Source: Streptomyces rubiginosohelvolus (GTDB lineage: Bacteria > Actinomycetota > Actinomycetes > Streptomycetales > Streptomycetaceae). Taken from it: a stretch of 64,000 nucleotides of DNA. The stretch's first letter is position 1, and the number at the start of each line of letters is the position of its first letter. The stretch is from positions 186,001 through 250,000 of the forward strand of contig NZ_BMTW01000001.1 in the NCBI RefSeq assembly GCF_014649875.1, given 5' to 3'. Both the position numbers and the translations under genes were made by a program. This document shows positions 26,205 to 34,691 of the stretch, in pieces. The notes under the pieces were generated by a model that worked only from the letters and a program-made list of their open reading frames with translations, ran no database searches and had not been told where the DNA came from.

Positions 26205-27755
26205 TCAGGCCAGCGGCCCGGTGACCGGCTCCACGGCCGCTACCAGGCGTCCTTCCCGTACGAACGTGTCGGCGGCGGCCAGGTCCGGCGCGAGGAAGCG
26301 GTCCGGGCCCGGGCCCTCGGCTCCGGCGGCCCGCAGCGCGGCCACGGCGGCCTGCGAGGCGGGGGCGGGGACGAGGCCCTCGGCGGCGCGCAGTTCGACG
26401 GCGCGGGTCGCCGCGTACAGTTCGACGGCGACGATCCGGGCCAGGTTGTCCACGGCGGTACGGAGCTTGCGCGCGGCGGACCAGCCCATGGAGACGTGGT
26501 CCTCCTGCATCGCGGAGGACGGGATGGAGTCGGCGGACGCGGGGACCGCGAGCCGCTTCATCTCGCTGACCAGGGCGGCCTGGGTGTACTGCGCGATCAT
26601 CAGGCCCGAGTCGACCCCGGCGTCGTCCGCGAGGAACGGCGGCAGGCCGTGCGAGCGGTTCTTGTCGAGCAGCCGGTCGGTGCGGCGTTCGCAGATGGAG
26701 CCGAGGTCGGCGGCGACGATCGCGAGGAAGTCCAGGACGTACGCGACGGGCGCCCCGTGGAAGTTGCCGTTGGACTCGACCCGGCCGTCGGGGAGCACCA
26801 CCGGGTTGTCGACGGAGGAGGCCAGTTCGCGGCCCGCGACGACGGCCGCGTAGTCGAGGGTGTCGCGGCCCGCGCCGTTGACCTGGGGGGCGCAGCGTAC
26901 GGAGTAGGCGTCCTGGACCCGGGGCGCGTCGTCCTGGTGATGGCCCGTCAGGCCCGAACCGGCCAGCACCCGCAGCATGTTGTCCGCGCTGACGCCCTGA
27001 CCGGGGTGCGGGCGGATGGCGTGCAGCTCAGGGGCGAGGACCTTGTCCGTGCCGAGCAGCGCCTCCAGGGAGAGGGCGGCGGTGATGTCGGCGGAGGTGT
27101 AGAGGTTCTTCAGGTCGGCGAGGGCCATGACCAGCATGCCGAGCATGCCGTCGGTGCCGTTGAGGAGGGCGAGGCCCTCCTTCTCGGCCAGCTCCACCGG
27201 GGCGATGCCGTGGGCGGCGAGCAGTTCGCCGGCCGGGCGGACCGTGCCGTCGGGGCCCTCCGCGTCGCCCTCGCCCATCAGGGTGAGCGCGCAGTGCGAG
27301 AGGGGCGCGAGGTCGCCGGAGCAGCCGAGCGAGCCGTACTCGTGGACGACGGGCGTGATGCCCGCGTTCAGCAGGTCCGCCATGGTCTGCGCGACCTCGG
27401 GGCGTACGCCGGTGTGGCCGGAGGCGACCGTCTTGAGCCGGAGGAACATCAGCGCGCGGACGACCTCGCGCTCGACGCGCGGGCCCATGCCGGCCGCGTG
27501 CGAGCGGACGATGTTGCGCTGGAGCTGGGCCCTCAGCTCGTGGCTGATGTGACGGCTGGCGAGGGCGCCGAAGCCGGTGGAGACGCCGTAGACCGGCTCG
27601 GGCTTGGCGGCGAGCGCGTCCACGATGAGACGGGCGGCGGCGAGCGCGTCCACGGCGGCGGCGGAGAGCTCGACCCGGGCGCCGTGGCGGGCCACGGCGA
27701 CGACGTCCTCGGCGGTGGTTCCGGACGTCCCCACCACGACAGTGTGCATATCCAT
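26205..27755 (-). CDS. hutH: Histidine ammonia-lyase
   Basis: Deaminates histidine to urocanate, first step of histidine use. 516 residues. The MIO prosthetic group forms from residues 145-147 of EYGSLGCSGDLAPLSH; here the triad is Cys-Ser-Gly rather than the common Ala-Ser-Gly. Other marks: GVSTGFGALASRHI (about 57-70), and SADNMLRVLAGSGL. Sequence looks very close to the S. griseus enzyme as I remember it. Start: ATG at 27755 (MDMHTVVV) with TACGCT 7 bases upstream and no ribosome site points to a leaderless mRNA; the ATG at 27749 is the alternative. No other hut gene is adjacent. Confidence 0.94.
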   Translation of the reverse strand: MDMHTVVVGTSGTTAEDVVAVARHGARVELSAAAVDALAAARLIVDALAAKPEPVYGVSTGFGALASRHISHELRAQLQRNIVRSHAAGMGPRVEREVVRALMFLRLKTVASGHTGVRPEVAQTMADLLNAGITPVVHEYGSLGCSGDLAPLSHCALTLMGEGDAEGPDGTVRPAGELLAAHGIAPVELAEKEGLALLNGTDGMLGMLVMALADLKNLYTSADITAALSLEALLGTDKVLAPELHAIRPHPGQGVSADNMLRVLAGSGLTGHHQDDAPRVQDAYSVRCAPQVNGAGRDTLDYAAVVAGRELASSVDNPVVLPDGRVESNGNFHGAPVAYVLDFLAIVAADLGSICERRTDRLLDKNRSHGLPPFLADDAGVDSGLMIAQYTQAALVSEMKRLAVPASADSIPSSAMQEDHVSMGWSAARKLRTAVDNLARIVAVELYAATRAVELRAAEGLVPAPASQAAVAALRAAGAEGPGPDRFLAPDLAAADTFVREGRLVAAVEPVTGPLA

Positions 27756-27830
27756 ATTCAGCAGCGTACGGACTGAAACCCTCCATGTCACTAGTGCTGC
27801 CGTACAGGGCCCCTTACGGCACCGGCGGGC

Positions 27831-28985
27831 TCACGGCCGGTTGCCGCGCAGCCTGCGCCGGTCGTGCGGGGACTTCGGCGGGGAGTCCGCGAGCCGGATG
27901 ACCTCGCCGTCCCGCCCGGCCACCACAGGCCCCTTGGAGCGGGCGGCCTTGGCCCGGTACTGGGCGGCGTCCGCGAGCCGGAACAGCCGCCGCGCCGAGC
28001 GCACAGGACCGATCGGGTCACCGGTCGACGCGACCCCGCAGGCGACCCCGTCGCCCAGCTCGATCACCGCCGCCCGGTCGCAGAGCTCGGTGGCGACCCC
28101 GACCACCGCGTCGGCCGGCGGGCCCGCCGCGAGCAGGCAGAACTCATCGCCGCCGAGCCGGGCGGCCAGCGCTTCCGGCAGCATCGCCCCGCACAGCGAA
28201 AGCACCGAGCCGAAACGTTCCAGCAGACGGTCGCCGACGGCGTGGCCGTGGGTGTCGTTCACCGCCTTGAGGCCGTTCAGGTCGCAGACGACGAGGCTCA
28301 CGACCGTGTCGTCGACCCGGTGCCGCTCGACGGCCTCGTCGAGCTGGATGTCGACCGCGCGGCGGTTGGCGAGGCCGGTCAGCGGGTCGGTGAAGGCCAG
28401 CTTGCGGACCTCCTCCAGGCGTTCGGTCTGGGCGATCCCGGAGGCCACGACGGCGGCGAGCACGGTCGCGAAGTCGGCGTCGGCCCGGTCGAAGACGGGC
28501 TGCCCGGCCGGCCGCGCCACATACAGCTCGCCCCACGCCCGGCCGTGCAGCACGATCGGCGCGACCACGCAGCAGCCCCGGCCGCGCCGCCGCAGCGCGG
28601 CGACCCGCTGGTGGCAGTACGGGCGGGCGCCGCGCGCCGGACCGCCGGCTCCGGCCAGCCCGTCGGCGGTCTCCACCCAGGCGTCGGGTTCGCCGCCGCC
28701 GGCCCAGCGCTCGTGCAGGAACTCGGTGATCTCCGGGAACTCATGGACCGGGTAGGCCTCCTCCTCGGGGAACTCCTCCTCCCCCTCGGCCCGTTGCCCC
28801 GCGTTCACCAGCACCCGCAGCCTGCCCCGGTCCCGCTCCCACACGGAGAGCGCGGCGAAGCTCCCGCTCAACGCCTCGCAGGCGCCCAGCGCCGCCGCCC
28901 GCCACGATTCGCGCGGCGTGTAGGCCGCGGCCATGGTCTGCGCCAGCGAAACCACGGCCCGGAGCCGTTCGTCGTCACCACCCAT
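27831..28985 (-). CDS. GAF-GGDEF diguanylate cyclase
   Basis: 384 residues, soluble. GAF-type sensor at about residues 8-190 (AAAYTPRESWRAAALGACEALSGSFAALSVWERD ... GCCVVAPIVLHGRAWGELYVAR), then a GGDEF domain at about 200-350 (FTDPLTGLANRRAVD, DLNGLKAVNDTHGHAVGD, LAARLGGDEFCLL). The catalytic GGDEF is intact, so c-di-GMP synthesis is likely; no RxxD inhibitory site is seen at the usual place before it (PEALAARLGGDEF). c-di-GMP controls BldD and development in Streptomyces. Start ATG at 28985: TAGGCT lies 6 bases upstream, consistent with a leaderless mRNA. Confidence 0.9.
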   Translation of the reverse strand: MGGDDERLRAVVSLAQTMAAAYTPRESWRAAALGACEALSGSFAALSVWERDRGRLRVLVNAGQRAEGEEEFPEEEAYPVHEFPEITEFLHERWAGGGEPDAWVETADGLAGAGGPARGARPYCHQRVAALRRRGRGCCVVAPIVLHGRAWGELYVARPAGQPVFDRADADFATVLAAVVASGIAQTERLEEVRKLAFTDPLTGLANRRAVDIQLDEAVERHRVDDTVVSLVVCDLNGLKAVNDTHGHAVGDRLLERFGSVLSLCGAMLPEALAARLGGDEFCLLAAGPPADAVVGVATELCDRAAVIELGDGVACGVASTGDPIGPVRSARRLFRLADAAQYRAKAARSKGPVVAGRDGEVIRLADSPPKSPHDRRRLRGNRP

Positions 28986-29088
28986 TTCTACAGCCTATGT
29001 AGATTTGTCCCCTTTTGATCAGTTTGGTGCGTAACTAATTTCAACTATTTCCGACCGGTGCGTCACCCTGCGTCACGCACGCGCGTCG

Positions 29089-29901
29089 TCACTCGCCGGG
29101 CCAGTCCGGGCGCCGCTTCTCGTTGAACGCGGCCACGCCCTCCGCCCGGTCGCCGGAGAAGGCCACCGACCGCCAGGCCGCGTCCTCGACCTCCAGGCCC
29201 GCCCGGAGATCGAGCCCCTGTCCCAGCCGGAGCGCCTTCTTGGCCGCCCGCAGCCCGACCGGCGAGTTGGCGGCGATCCGGGCGCCCAGCGCGAGGGCCT
29301 CCTCGCGGTCCCGGCCCGCCTCGACCAGCTCGTCCACCAGCCCCAGTTCGCGCGCCTCGGCGGCCTCGACGCGGCGGGCGCTGAACACCAGCTCGGCGGC
29401 GCGGGCCGCACCCACCCGGCGCGGCAGCAACTGCGTACCGCCGCCGCCCGGGATGACGCCCACGGACACCTCGGGCAGCCCGACCACGGCGGTGGCGTCG
29501 GCGACGATCACATCGCAGGCGAGGGCGAGTTCGAAGCCGCCGCCGAGGGCGAAGCCGTGCACGGCGGCGATCACCGGCATCGGCAGCTCCAGGACCCCGG
29601 TGTAGGCGGCGCGAGCGGTGGGCCGCTGGCGGACGAGGTCGGCGTCGGAGAAGGAGTTGCGCTCCTTCAGGTCCGCGCCCACGCAGAAGGCCCGCTCATG
29701 GCTGGAGGTCAGGACGGTGGCCCGGACGTCCCGGTCGGCGCCGAGCGCGTCGCAGGCGGCGGCGATCGAGCGGGCCATGTCGGTGGAGACGGCGTTCATG
29801 GCCTTGGGGCGGTCGAGGACCAGCTCGGCGACATGGTCCTGCCCCTCGTGCCGCCGTACGACGACGAACTCCCCGAACCGCTGCTCGGACGTGACGGTCA
29901 T
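29089..29901 (-). CDS. Enoyl-CoA hydratase/isomerase family protein
   Basis: 270 residues, crotonase fold. Oxyanion-hole stretches: HERAFCVGADLKERN and AAVHGFALGGGFELALACD. Catalytic glutamates are expected in PEVSVGVIPGGGGTQLLPRRVG; both the GLPEVS and GGGGT parts are present, so a working hydratase is plausible. It lies between signalling genes, so its pathway is not clear. A TAACG/CGTTA operator-like repeat sits 32 bases before the start, suggesting control by a TetR-type lipid regulator. Start ATG at 29901. Confidence 0.88.
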   Translation of the reverse strand: MTVTSEQRFGEFVVVRRHEGQDHVAELVLDRPKAMNAVSTDMARSIAAACDALGADRDVRATVLTSSHERAFCVGADLKERNSFSDADLVRQRPTARAAYTGVLELPMPVIAAVHGFALGGGFELALACDVIVADATAVVGLPEVSVGVIPGGGGTQLLPRRVGAARAAELVFSARRVEAAEARELGLVDELVEAGRDREEALALGARIAANSPVGLRAAKKALRLGQGLDLRAGLEVEDAAWRSVAFSGDRAEGVAAFNEKRRPDWPGE

Positions 29902-29932
29902 GGCTGCACCCCTGTCGGTCGACTGCGCCCGT

Positions 29933-29944
29933 TAACGAGCGTTA
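29933..29944. promoter_or_regulatory. Inverted repeat TAACG-AG-CGTTA upstream of the enoyl-CoA hydratase gene
   Basis: Perfect 5-bp arms around AG. Palindromes with AACG/CGTT ends are common TetR-type operators of acyl-CoA genes in actinobacteria (general knowledge). It lies about 32 bp before the ATG at 29901 on the minus strand. Confidence 0.4.
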
Positions 29945-30002
29945 CCCGGCAGGAATCCTATGCAGGACCACCGGACCGCCGACAGGGCGAAGCCGTAACG
30001 GC

Positions 30003-31202
30003 TCAGGAGCCGGTCTTACCGCGCCGGGCCAGCAGCCACGGCTCCACCACGCCGAGCCCGCGCACCGGGCGCTGCCACATCGGCTGGAGCCCGAAGCGGT
30101 ACGTCGGCAGCGGCGGCTCGTCGTCGGGCTCGCGGCCCTCCTTCTCGGCGAGCCGGGCCCGCTCGGCGGCGGCCGCGACGGCCTCGGCGGCCTGCGCCTC
30201 GGACTCCGGGGCGTCGCCGTGGCGGACGAGCTCCTTGGCGAACGCCCCGTCGACCAGGACGGCGTCCTTCGGAGCTATCGAGGTGAGCCGGCTGGCGAGG
30301 TTCACCGTGGTGCCGAAGACATCGCCCATCCGGGTGGTGACCGTGCCGAAGGCGATGCCGACGCGCAGGGCGGGCATCGTCTCGTCCTGGGACATCGCCT
30401 CGATCAGCCGGAGCGCTATCTCGGCGGCCGTGCCCGCGTCGTCGGCGGCGAACAGGACCTCGTCGCCGAGGGTCTTGATGAGCCGGCCGCCGTGCGCGGC
30501 GACCAGGTCGGCCGCGGTCGTCTCGAAGGACTCGACCAGCTCGCCGAGCTCCTCCTCCTCCAGGCGCCGGGTCAGCCGGGTGAAGCCGACGAGGTCCGCG
30601 AAGCCGACCGCGAGCCGCCGGTCGACCATCTCCTCGTCGTCCGCCGCCTGCACGACCCGGCCGGTGGCGGCGGCCAGCTGGCGCCGCCACACGTAGACGA
30701 GGAACTCCTGGAGCTCCGGGAGCAACAGCTCGACCAGCGGATAGGTGACCTCGGTGCGGGTCATGCCGGGCTCGGGCGGCTCGGTCAGGCCCTCCAGGAA
30801 CGAGTCGATCTGCCATTCGGCCAGCCGGGCGGTGGTCTGCCCGGTGGAGCGGGCGACCTGGATCGCCATCGGCTCGCTGAGCAGCCCCGCCTCGACGAGA
30901 CCGGCGAGCCGCCGCAGGGCGAGCACGTCGGCCTCGGTGAGCGCCTTGGCCTGGCCGATGTCGGCGAAGCCCATGGCCCGCCAGAACCGGGAGGCCAGAT
31001 CCATCGAGACCCCGGCGGTCCGGGCCGCCTGGAAGGGCGTGTAGCGCCGGTCGGCGCCCAGGATCAGCGCTTCGAGGCGGATGGCGAGGGGGTCGTCGGT
31101 CGGTTCCACCGTGTGGTCGACCTCGTGGTGGGGTGTGGCGTGGACCGAGGAGTCCGCCCCGGGCTCCTCACCCGCGCCGGACGACGTGTCGCCGACGGTC
31201 AC
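30003..31202 (-). CDS. cya: Adenylate cyclase (class III)
   Basis: Makes cAMP, which in Streptomyces acts with Crp in germination and development. 399 residues. N-terminal helical regulatory domain (about 30-190, YTPFQAARTAGVSMDLASRFWRAMGF) like that of the pH-sensing mycobacterial cyclase Rv1264, then a class III catalytic domain (about 210-390): VGFADLVGFTRLTRR with the first metal Asp, LIKTLGDEVLF with the second, FGTTVNLASRLT with the transition-state Arg. No membrane segment. GTG at 31202 has a GGAGG site 6 bases upstream; extended starts upstream run through a promoter-like region. Confidence 0.93.
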   Translation of the reverse strand: MTVGDTSSGAGEEPGADSSVHATPHHEVDHTVEPTDDPLAIRLEALILGADRRYTPFQAARTAGVSMDLASRFWRAMGFADIGQAKALTEADVLALRRLAGLVEAGLLSEPMAIQVARSTGQTTARLAEWQIDSFLEGLTEPPEPGMTRTEVTYPLVELLLPELQEFLVYVWRRQLAAATGRVVQAADDEEMVDRRLAVGFADLVGFTRLTRRLEEEELGELVESFETTAADLVAAHGGRLIKTLGDEVLFAADDAGTAAEIALRLIEAMSQDETMPALRVGIAFGTVTTRMGDVFGTTVNLASRLTSIAPKDAVLVDGAFAKELVRHGDAPESEAQAAEAVAAAAERARLAEKEGREPDDEPPLPTYRFGLQPMWQRPVRGLGVVEPWLLARRGKTGS

Positions 31203-31375
31203 CAGCCGCCTCCTGCCCGTTCCCTGCGCACTGCCTGCCGATCTGTCGCTGATCGCCCCAACAGTGATCTGTCGCTGGATCGCCTCAACAATACGGCAGG
31301 TGTGCTCTGGCTCACGTCCTTGGTCGCCCGTTCTGGGTGCGTCGCGCGTGACAACTGCGGGGGAAGCGCTCTCAC

Positions 31376-31459
31376 GTCCGTACGCCGTCGGGGCGGCGGC
31401 CACCTGGGGTCCGTACGCCGTCGGAGGGGGCGGCCACCTCGGGTCCGTACGCCGTCGAG
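31376..31459. repeat. Two-and-a-half-copy tandem repeat between birA and cya
   Basis: The unit starts GTCCGTACGCCGTCG and recurs at 31376, 31409 and 31443 (period 33-34 bp); copies one and two also share GGCGGCCACCT. It lies just beyond the birA stop, in the 271-bp gap upstream of cya. Not a CRISPR: too few units and no unique spacers. Confidence 0.85.
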
Positions 31460-31473
31460 GGCCGAGGGCCGCC

Positions 31474-32343
31474 TCAGGTCAGGCCGCCCGCCGCGCCGCG
31501 CAGGTGGACGATGTCCCCGGCCGACACCGGCTGCTGGAGCCCGTCCTCGGTGGAGAGGACCAGCCGGCCGTCCCCGTCGATCGCGACCGCCTCGCCGACC
31601 AGGGACGCACCCCCCGGCAGTTCGGCCCGCACCCTCCGGTCGAGCGTCGCGCAGCCCGCCGCGTAGGCGGCCTGGAGCCCGCTCGCGGCCGCGTCGCCGT
31701 CGGCCGCCTTCCATGCGCCGTACCAGTGCTCCACCGAGCGCAGGACGGCCCGCAGCAGGGTCTCCCGGTCGGTGGAGACCGCCCCGGCGAGGGCGAGGGA
31801 GCCCGCGGTGGGGGCGGGCAGTTCCTCGGCGCGCAGGGAGACGTTGATGCCGAGGCCGACGACGATGCCGTCGCCGGCGAACTCCCCGAGGATGCCGCCG
31901 GTCTTGCGCTCCTCGCCCTCCACCGAGACGAGAAGGTCGTTGGGCCACTTCAGCGACATGTCGACACCGGCCGACTTGGCGAGCCCGGTCGCGGCGGCGA
32001 CCCCGGCCAGCAGCGGCACCCACCCCCACCGCTCCACCGGGATGTCGCCCGGCTCCAGGTAGACCGAGAAGAAGAGACCGGAGCGGGGCGGTGCGGTCCA
32101 GCTCCGCTCCAGCCGCCCGCGCCCCGCGGTCTGCTCCTCGGCGACCAGCACCGTGCCCTCGGCCGCCGCCCCGGCGCGGGCCCGCTCGGCGAGGTCGGTG
32201 TTGGTGGACCCGGTGGACTCCACGACCTCCAGCGACGTCCACAGCGCGTCCGGCCGCAGCAGCCCGCGGCGCAGCGCGGTGGCGTTGAGAGGGGGCCGGT
32301 CGAGGTCCGACCAGCGGTTGTGTGACGCATCCGGTGGTGTCAT
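31474..32343 (-). CDS. birA: Biotin-[acetyl-CoA-carboxylase] ligase
   Basis: Attaches biotin to carboxylase carrier domains through biotinyl-AMP. 289 residues. Motifs: STGSTNTDLAERA, TAGRGRLERSWTAPP (the GRGRxxR biotinyl-AMP loop, about residues 77-86), SLKWPNDLLV with the catalytic Lys, GGILGEF and GLGINVS, then the C-terminal SH3-like domain. There is no N-terminal DNA-binding domain, so it is a monofunctional ligase. It is divergent from pccB and 3.7 kb from accA2, whose biotin domain is its likely substrate. ATG at 32343 has no ribosome site; TAGGCT sits 7 bases upstream, so a leaderless start is likely. Confidence 0.94.
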   Translation of the reverse strand: MTPPDASHNRWSDLDRPPLNATALRRGLLRPDALWTSLEVVESTGSTNTDLAERARAGAAAEGTVLVAEEQTAGRGRLERSWTAPPRSGLFFSVYLEPGDIPVERWGWVPLLAGVAAATGLAKSAGVDMSLKWPNDLLVSVEGEERKTGGILGEFAGDGIVVGLGINVSLRAEELPAPTAGSLALAGAVSTDRETLLRAVLRSVEHWYGAWKAADGDAAASGLQAAYAAGCATLDRRVRAELPGGASLVGEAVAIDGDGRLVLSTEDGLQQPVSAGDIVHLRGAAGGLT

Positions 32344-32411
32344 GCAACCCAGCCTAGGTGTGGCAAAGGACGCACTGCCTTTCCGGAGGCGCGCCGATAC
32401 CCTACGAGGCA

Positions 32412-32427
32412 GTAACCGCAGAGTTAC
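32412..32427. promoter_or_regulatory. GTAAC-N6-GTTAC box in the birA/pccB divergent promoter region
   Basis: GTAAC-CGCAGA-GTTAC matches the AfsQ1-type pattern GTnAC-N6-GTnAC and is also a 5-bp inverted repeat. It lies 69 bp from the birA start and 158 bp from pccB. AfsQ1 and GlnR share sites in Streptomyces, so either could bind. By-eye match. Confidence 0.4.
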
Positions 32428-32584
32428 GAACAGAGCGCCAGAGCAGAGCCCGTACACAGCACCAGCGCGGATCCCGGAATCCGCGTGACGAGTCAGTAGC
32501 CGCAGAGCCGGACGGACGACCGCCCGTCCCCCCGTGACCACCATCCGGTCGCCGTCCCCGTGACCAGGCAGGGAGCCTCCCCCG

Positions 32585-34165
32585 ATGTCCGAGCCGCAAA
32601 GCGACATCCACACCACCGCCGGCAAGCTCGCGGACCTGACGCGCCGCATCGACGAAGCGACGCACGCCGGGTCGGCCCGCGCGGTCGAGAAGCAGCACGC
32701 CAAGGGCAAGCTGACGGCCCGTGAGCGGGTCGAGCTGCTCCTGGACGAGGGCTCCTTCGTGGAGCTCGACGAGTTCGCCCGGCACCGTTCCACCAACTTC
32801 GGCATCGAGAAGAACCGCCCGTACGGGGACGGGGTCGTCACCGGTTACGGCACGGTCGACGGCCGCCCGGTCTGCGTCTACTCGCAGGACTTCACGATCT
32901 TCGGCGGCTCGCTCGGCGAGGTCTACGGCGAGAAGATCGTCAAGGTCATGGACTTCGCGCTGAAGACCGGCTGCCCGGTCATCGGCATCAACGACGGCGG
33001 CGGCGCGCGCATCCAGGAAGGCGTCGTGGCCCTCGGTCTCTTCGCCGAGATCTTCCGCCGCAACGTGCACGCCTCCGGCGTGATCCCGCAGATCTCGCTG
33101 ATCGTCGGCCCCTGCGCGGGCGGTGCGGTCTACTCCCCCGCGATCACCGACTTCACGGTGATGGTCGACCAGACCTCGCACATGTTCATCACCGGGCCCG
33201 ACGTCATCAAGACGGTCACCGGTGAGGACGTCGGCTTCGAGGAGCTGGGCGGCGCCCGTACGCACAACACCACCTCCGGGGTGGCGCACCACATGGCGGG
33301 CGACGAGAAGGACGCCATCGAATACGTCAAGTCCCTGCTGTCGTACCTGCCGTCGAACAACCTCTCCGAGGCCCCGGCCTTCCCGGAGGAGGCGGACCTC
33401 GCCACCACGGACGAGGACCGCGAGCTGGACACGCTGATCCCGGACTCGGCGAACCAGCCGTACGACATGCACACCGCGATCGAGCACGTCCTGGACGACG
33501 CCGAATTCCTGGAGACCCAGGCCCTGTTCGCGCCGAACATCATCACCGGCTTCGGCCGGGTCGAGGGCCACCCGGTCGGGATCGTCGCCAACCAGCCGAT
33601 GCAGTTCGCCGGTTGCCTGGACATCAACGCGAGCGAGAAGGCGGCCCGCTTCGTCCGCACCTGCGACGCGTTCAACGTCCCCGTCATCACCTTCGTGGAC
33701 GTGCCGGGCTTCCTGCCGGGCGTGGACCAGGAGTACGGCGGCATCATCCGGCGCGGCGCGAAGCTGATCTACGCCTACGCGGAGGCGACGGTCCCGCTGA
33801 TCACCGTCATCACCCGCAAGGCCTTCGGCGGCGCGTACGACGTGATGGGCTCCAAGCACCTGGGGGCCGACCTCAACCTCGCCTGGCCGACCGCGCAGGT
33901 CGCCGTCATGGGCGCGCAGGGCGCGGTGAACATCCTGCACCGCCGGACCATCGCCGCCGCCGAGGACCCGGACGCGACCCGCGCCGAGCTGATGGCGGAC
34001 TACGAGGACGCGCTGCTCAACCCGTACGTGGCGGCCGAGCGCGGTTACGTCGACGCGGTGATCATGCCGTCCGACACCCGGGCCCACGTCGTCAAGGGCC
34101 TGCGTCAACTCCGTACGAAGCGGGAATCCCTTCCCCCGAAGAAGCACGGCAACATCCCGCTGTAG
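32585..34165 (+). CDS. pccB: Propionyl/acyl-CoA carboxylase beta (carboxyltransferase) subunit
   Basis: Transfers carboxyl from biotin to propionyl-CoA giving methylmalonyl-CoA, a polyketide and odd-chain precursor. 526 residues. Crotonase-type carboxyltransferase halves: [40 protein letters not shown] (about 98-140) and [37 protein letters not shown] (about 355-395), with the GGAR and GII(R)RGAK oxyanion loops. Followed 42 bases later by the epsilon subunit gene, as in Streptomyces PccB-PccE. The alpha subunit is probably AccA2 at 36063. ATG has AGGGAG 8 bases upstream. Confidence 0.95.
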   Translation: MSEPQSDIHTTAGKLADLTRRIDEATHAGSARAVEKQHAKGKLTARERVELLLDEGSFVELDEFARHRSTNFGIEKNRPYGDGVVTGYGTVDGRPVCVYSQDFTIFGGSLGEVYGEKIVKVMDFALKTGCPVIGINDGGGARIQEGVVALGLFAEIFRRNVHASGVIPQISLIVGPCAGGAVYSPAITDFTVMVDQTSHMFITGPDVIKTVTGEDVGFEELGGARTHNTTSGVAHHMAGDEKDAIEYVKSLLSYLPSNNLSEAPAFPEEADLATTDEDRELDTLIPDSANQPYDMHTAIEHVLDDAEFLETQALFAPNIITGFGRVEGHPVGIVANQPMQFAGCLDINASEKAARFVRTCDAFNVPVITFVDVPGFLPGVDQEYGGIIRRGAKLIYAYAEATVPLITVITRKAFGGAYDVMGSKHLGADLNLAWPTAQVAVMGAQGAVNILHRRTIAAAEDPDATRAELMADYEDALLNPYVAAERGYVDAVIMPSDTRAHVVKGLRQLRTKRESLPPKKHGNIPL

Positions 34166-34207
34166 CCGTCGGCCCACCCGCTCACCCGTTCACAGAGAGG
34201 TCTGCCC

Positions 34208-34414
34208 ATGATCAAGGTCGTACGGGGCAACCCCACCCCGGAGGAGCTGGCCGCCGCCGTGGCGGTGGTCCAGGCGCGTGCCGCCGCCGCGTCCGCCGTG
34301 TCGTCCGGCGCCCCGCTGCCGCCCGAGCAGTGGTCCGACCCCGGCCGTATCGCCCGCACCGGCCGCCCGCAGCCGGGGCCCCGGGCCTGGGCCCGGACGT
34401 ACTGGCCGGCCTGA
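34208..34414 (+). CDS. pccE: Acyl-CoA carboxylase epsilon subunit
   Basis: 68-residue accessory subunit that enhances carboxylase activity in actinomycete PCC. Sequence: IKVVRGNPTPEELAAAVAVVQARAAA at the start is the diagnostic epsilon motif (xxVxRGxPTxEELAAL), and the end RPGPRAWARTYWPA-like WxxTY sequence is also typical. ATG at 34208 has AGAGAGG upstream. It is 42 bases after pccB and co-transcribed by position. Confidence 0.92.
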   Translation: MIKVVRGNPTPEELAAAVAVVQARAAAASAVSSGAPLPPEQWSDPGRIARTGRPQPGPRAWARTYWPA

Positions 34415-34490
34415 GCCGGAACCGGGCGTCGCCGCCTCTTGAGTACCCGTACTCAGGCGCGGCGGCGCCCGGGGCAGCAGGATCGGAACC

Positions 34491-34619
34491 ATGCTGTGGT
34501 CCGATCCCGAGAACAAGCCGCCGAAGGAACTGCGCGACGCCCAGGCGATGATGCGCAGAGCCGGCGTGCTGCTGGCGCTGGCGATGCTGGTGGCGATGTT
34601 CGTGCTCGGCATCCGCTGA
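34491..34619 (+). CDS. 42-residue single-span membrane protein
   Basis: MLWSDPENKPPKELRDAQAM at the N-terminus (cytoplasmic) followed by MRRAGVLLALAMLVAMFVLGIR, one transmembrane helix. No signal peptide cleavage site. The ORF is short but the amphipathic start, single clean helix and stop directly after the helix are what a real microprotein would show. It lies between pccE and maf on the same strand. A conserved gene in Streptomyces of this size and form exists as far as I recall, possibly the morphogenic membrane protein type, but I cannot confirm it. Confidence 0.68.
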   Translation: MLWSDPENKPPKELRDAQAMMRRAGVLLALAMLVAMFVLGIR

Positions 34620-34691
34620 TCCGGCGCCCTGGGATCCCCGCCCCCGGCATCCGCTGCCGTGGGGCCCGGTGGCCCTTCTACGATGGCGTGC

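Noticed and set aside
31376..31459. Possible CRISPR array
   Set aside because: Only two and a half units, spacers not unique, no leader or cas genes nearby.
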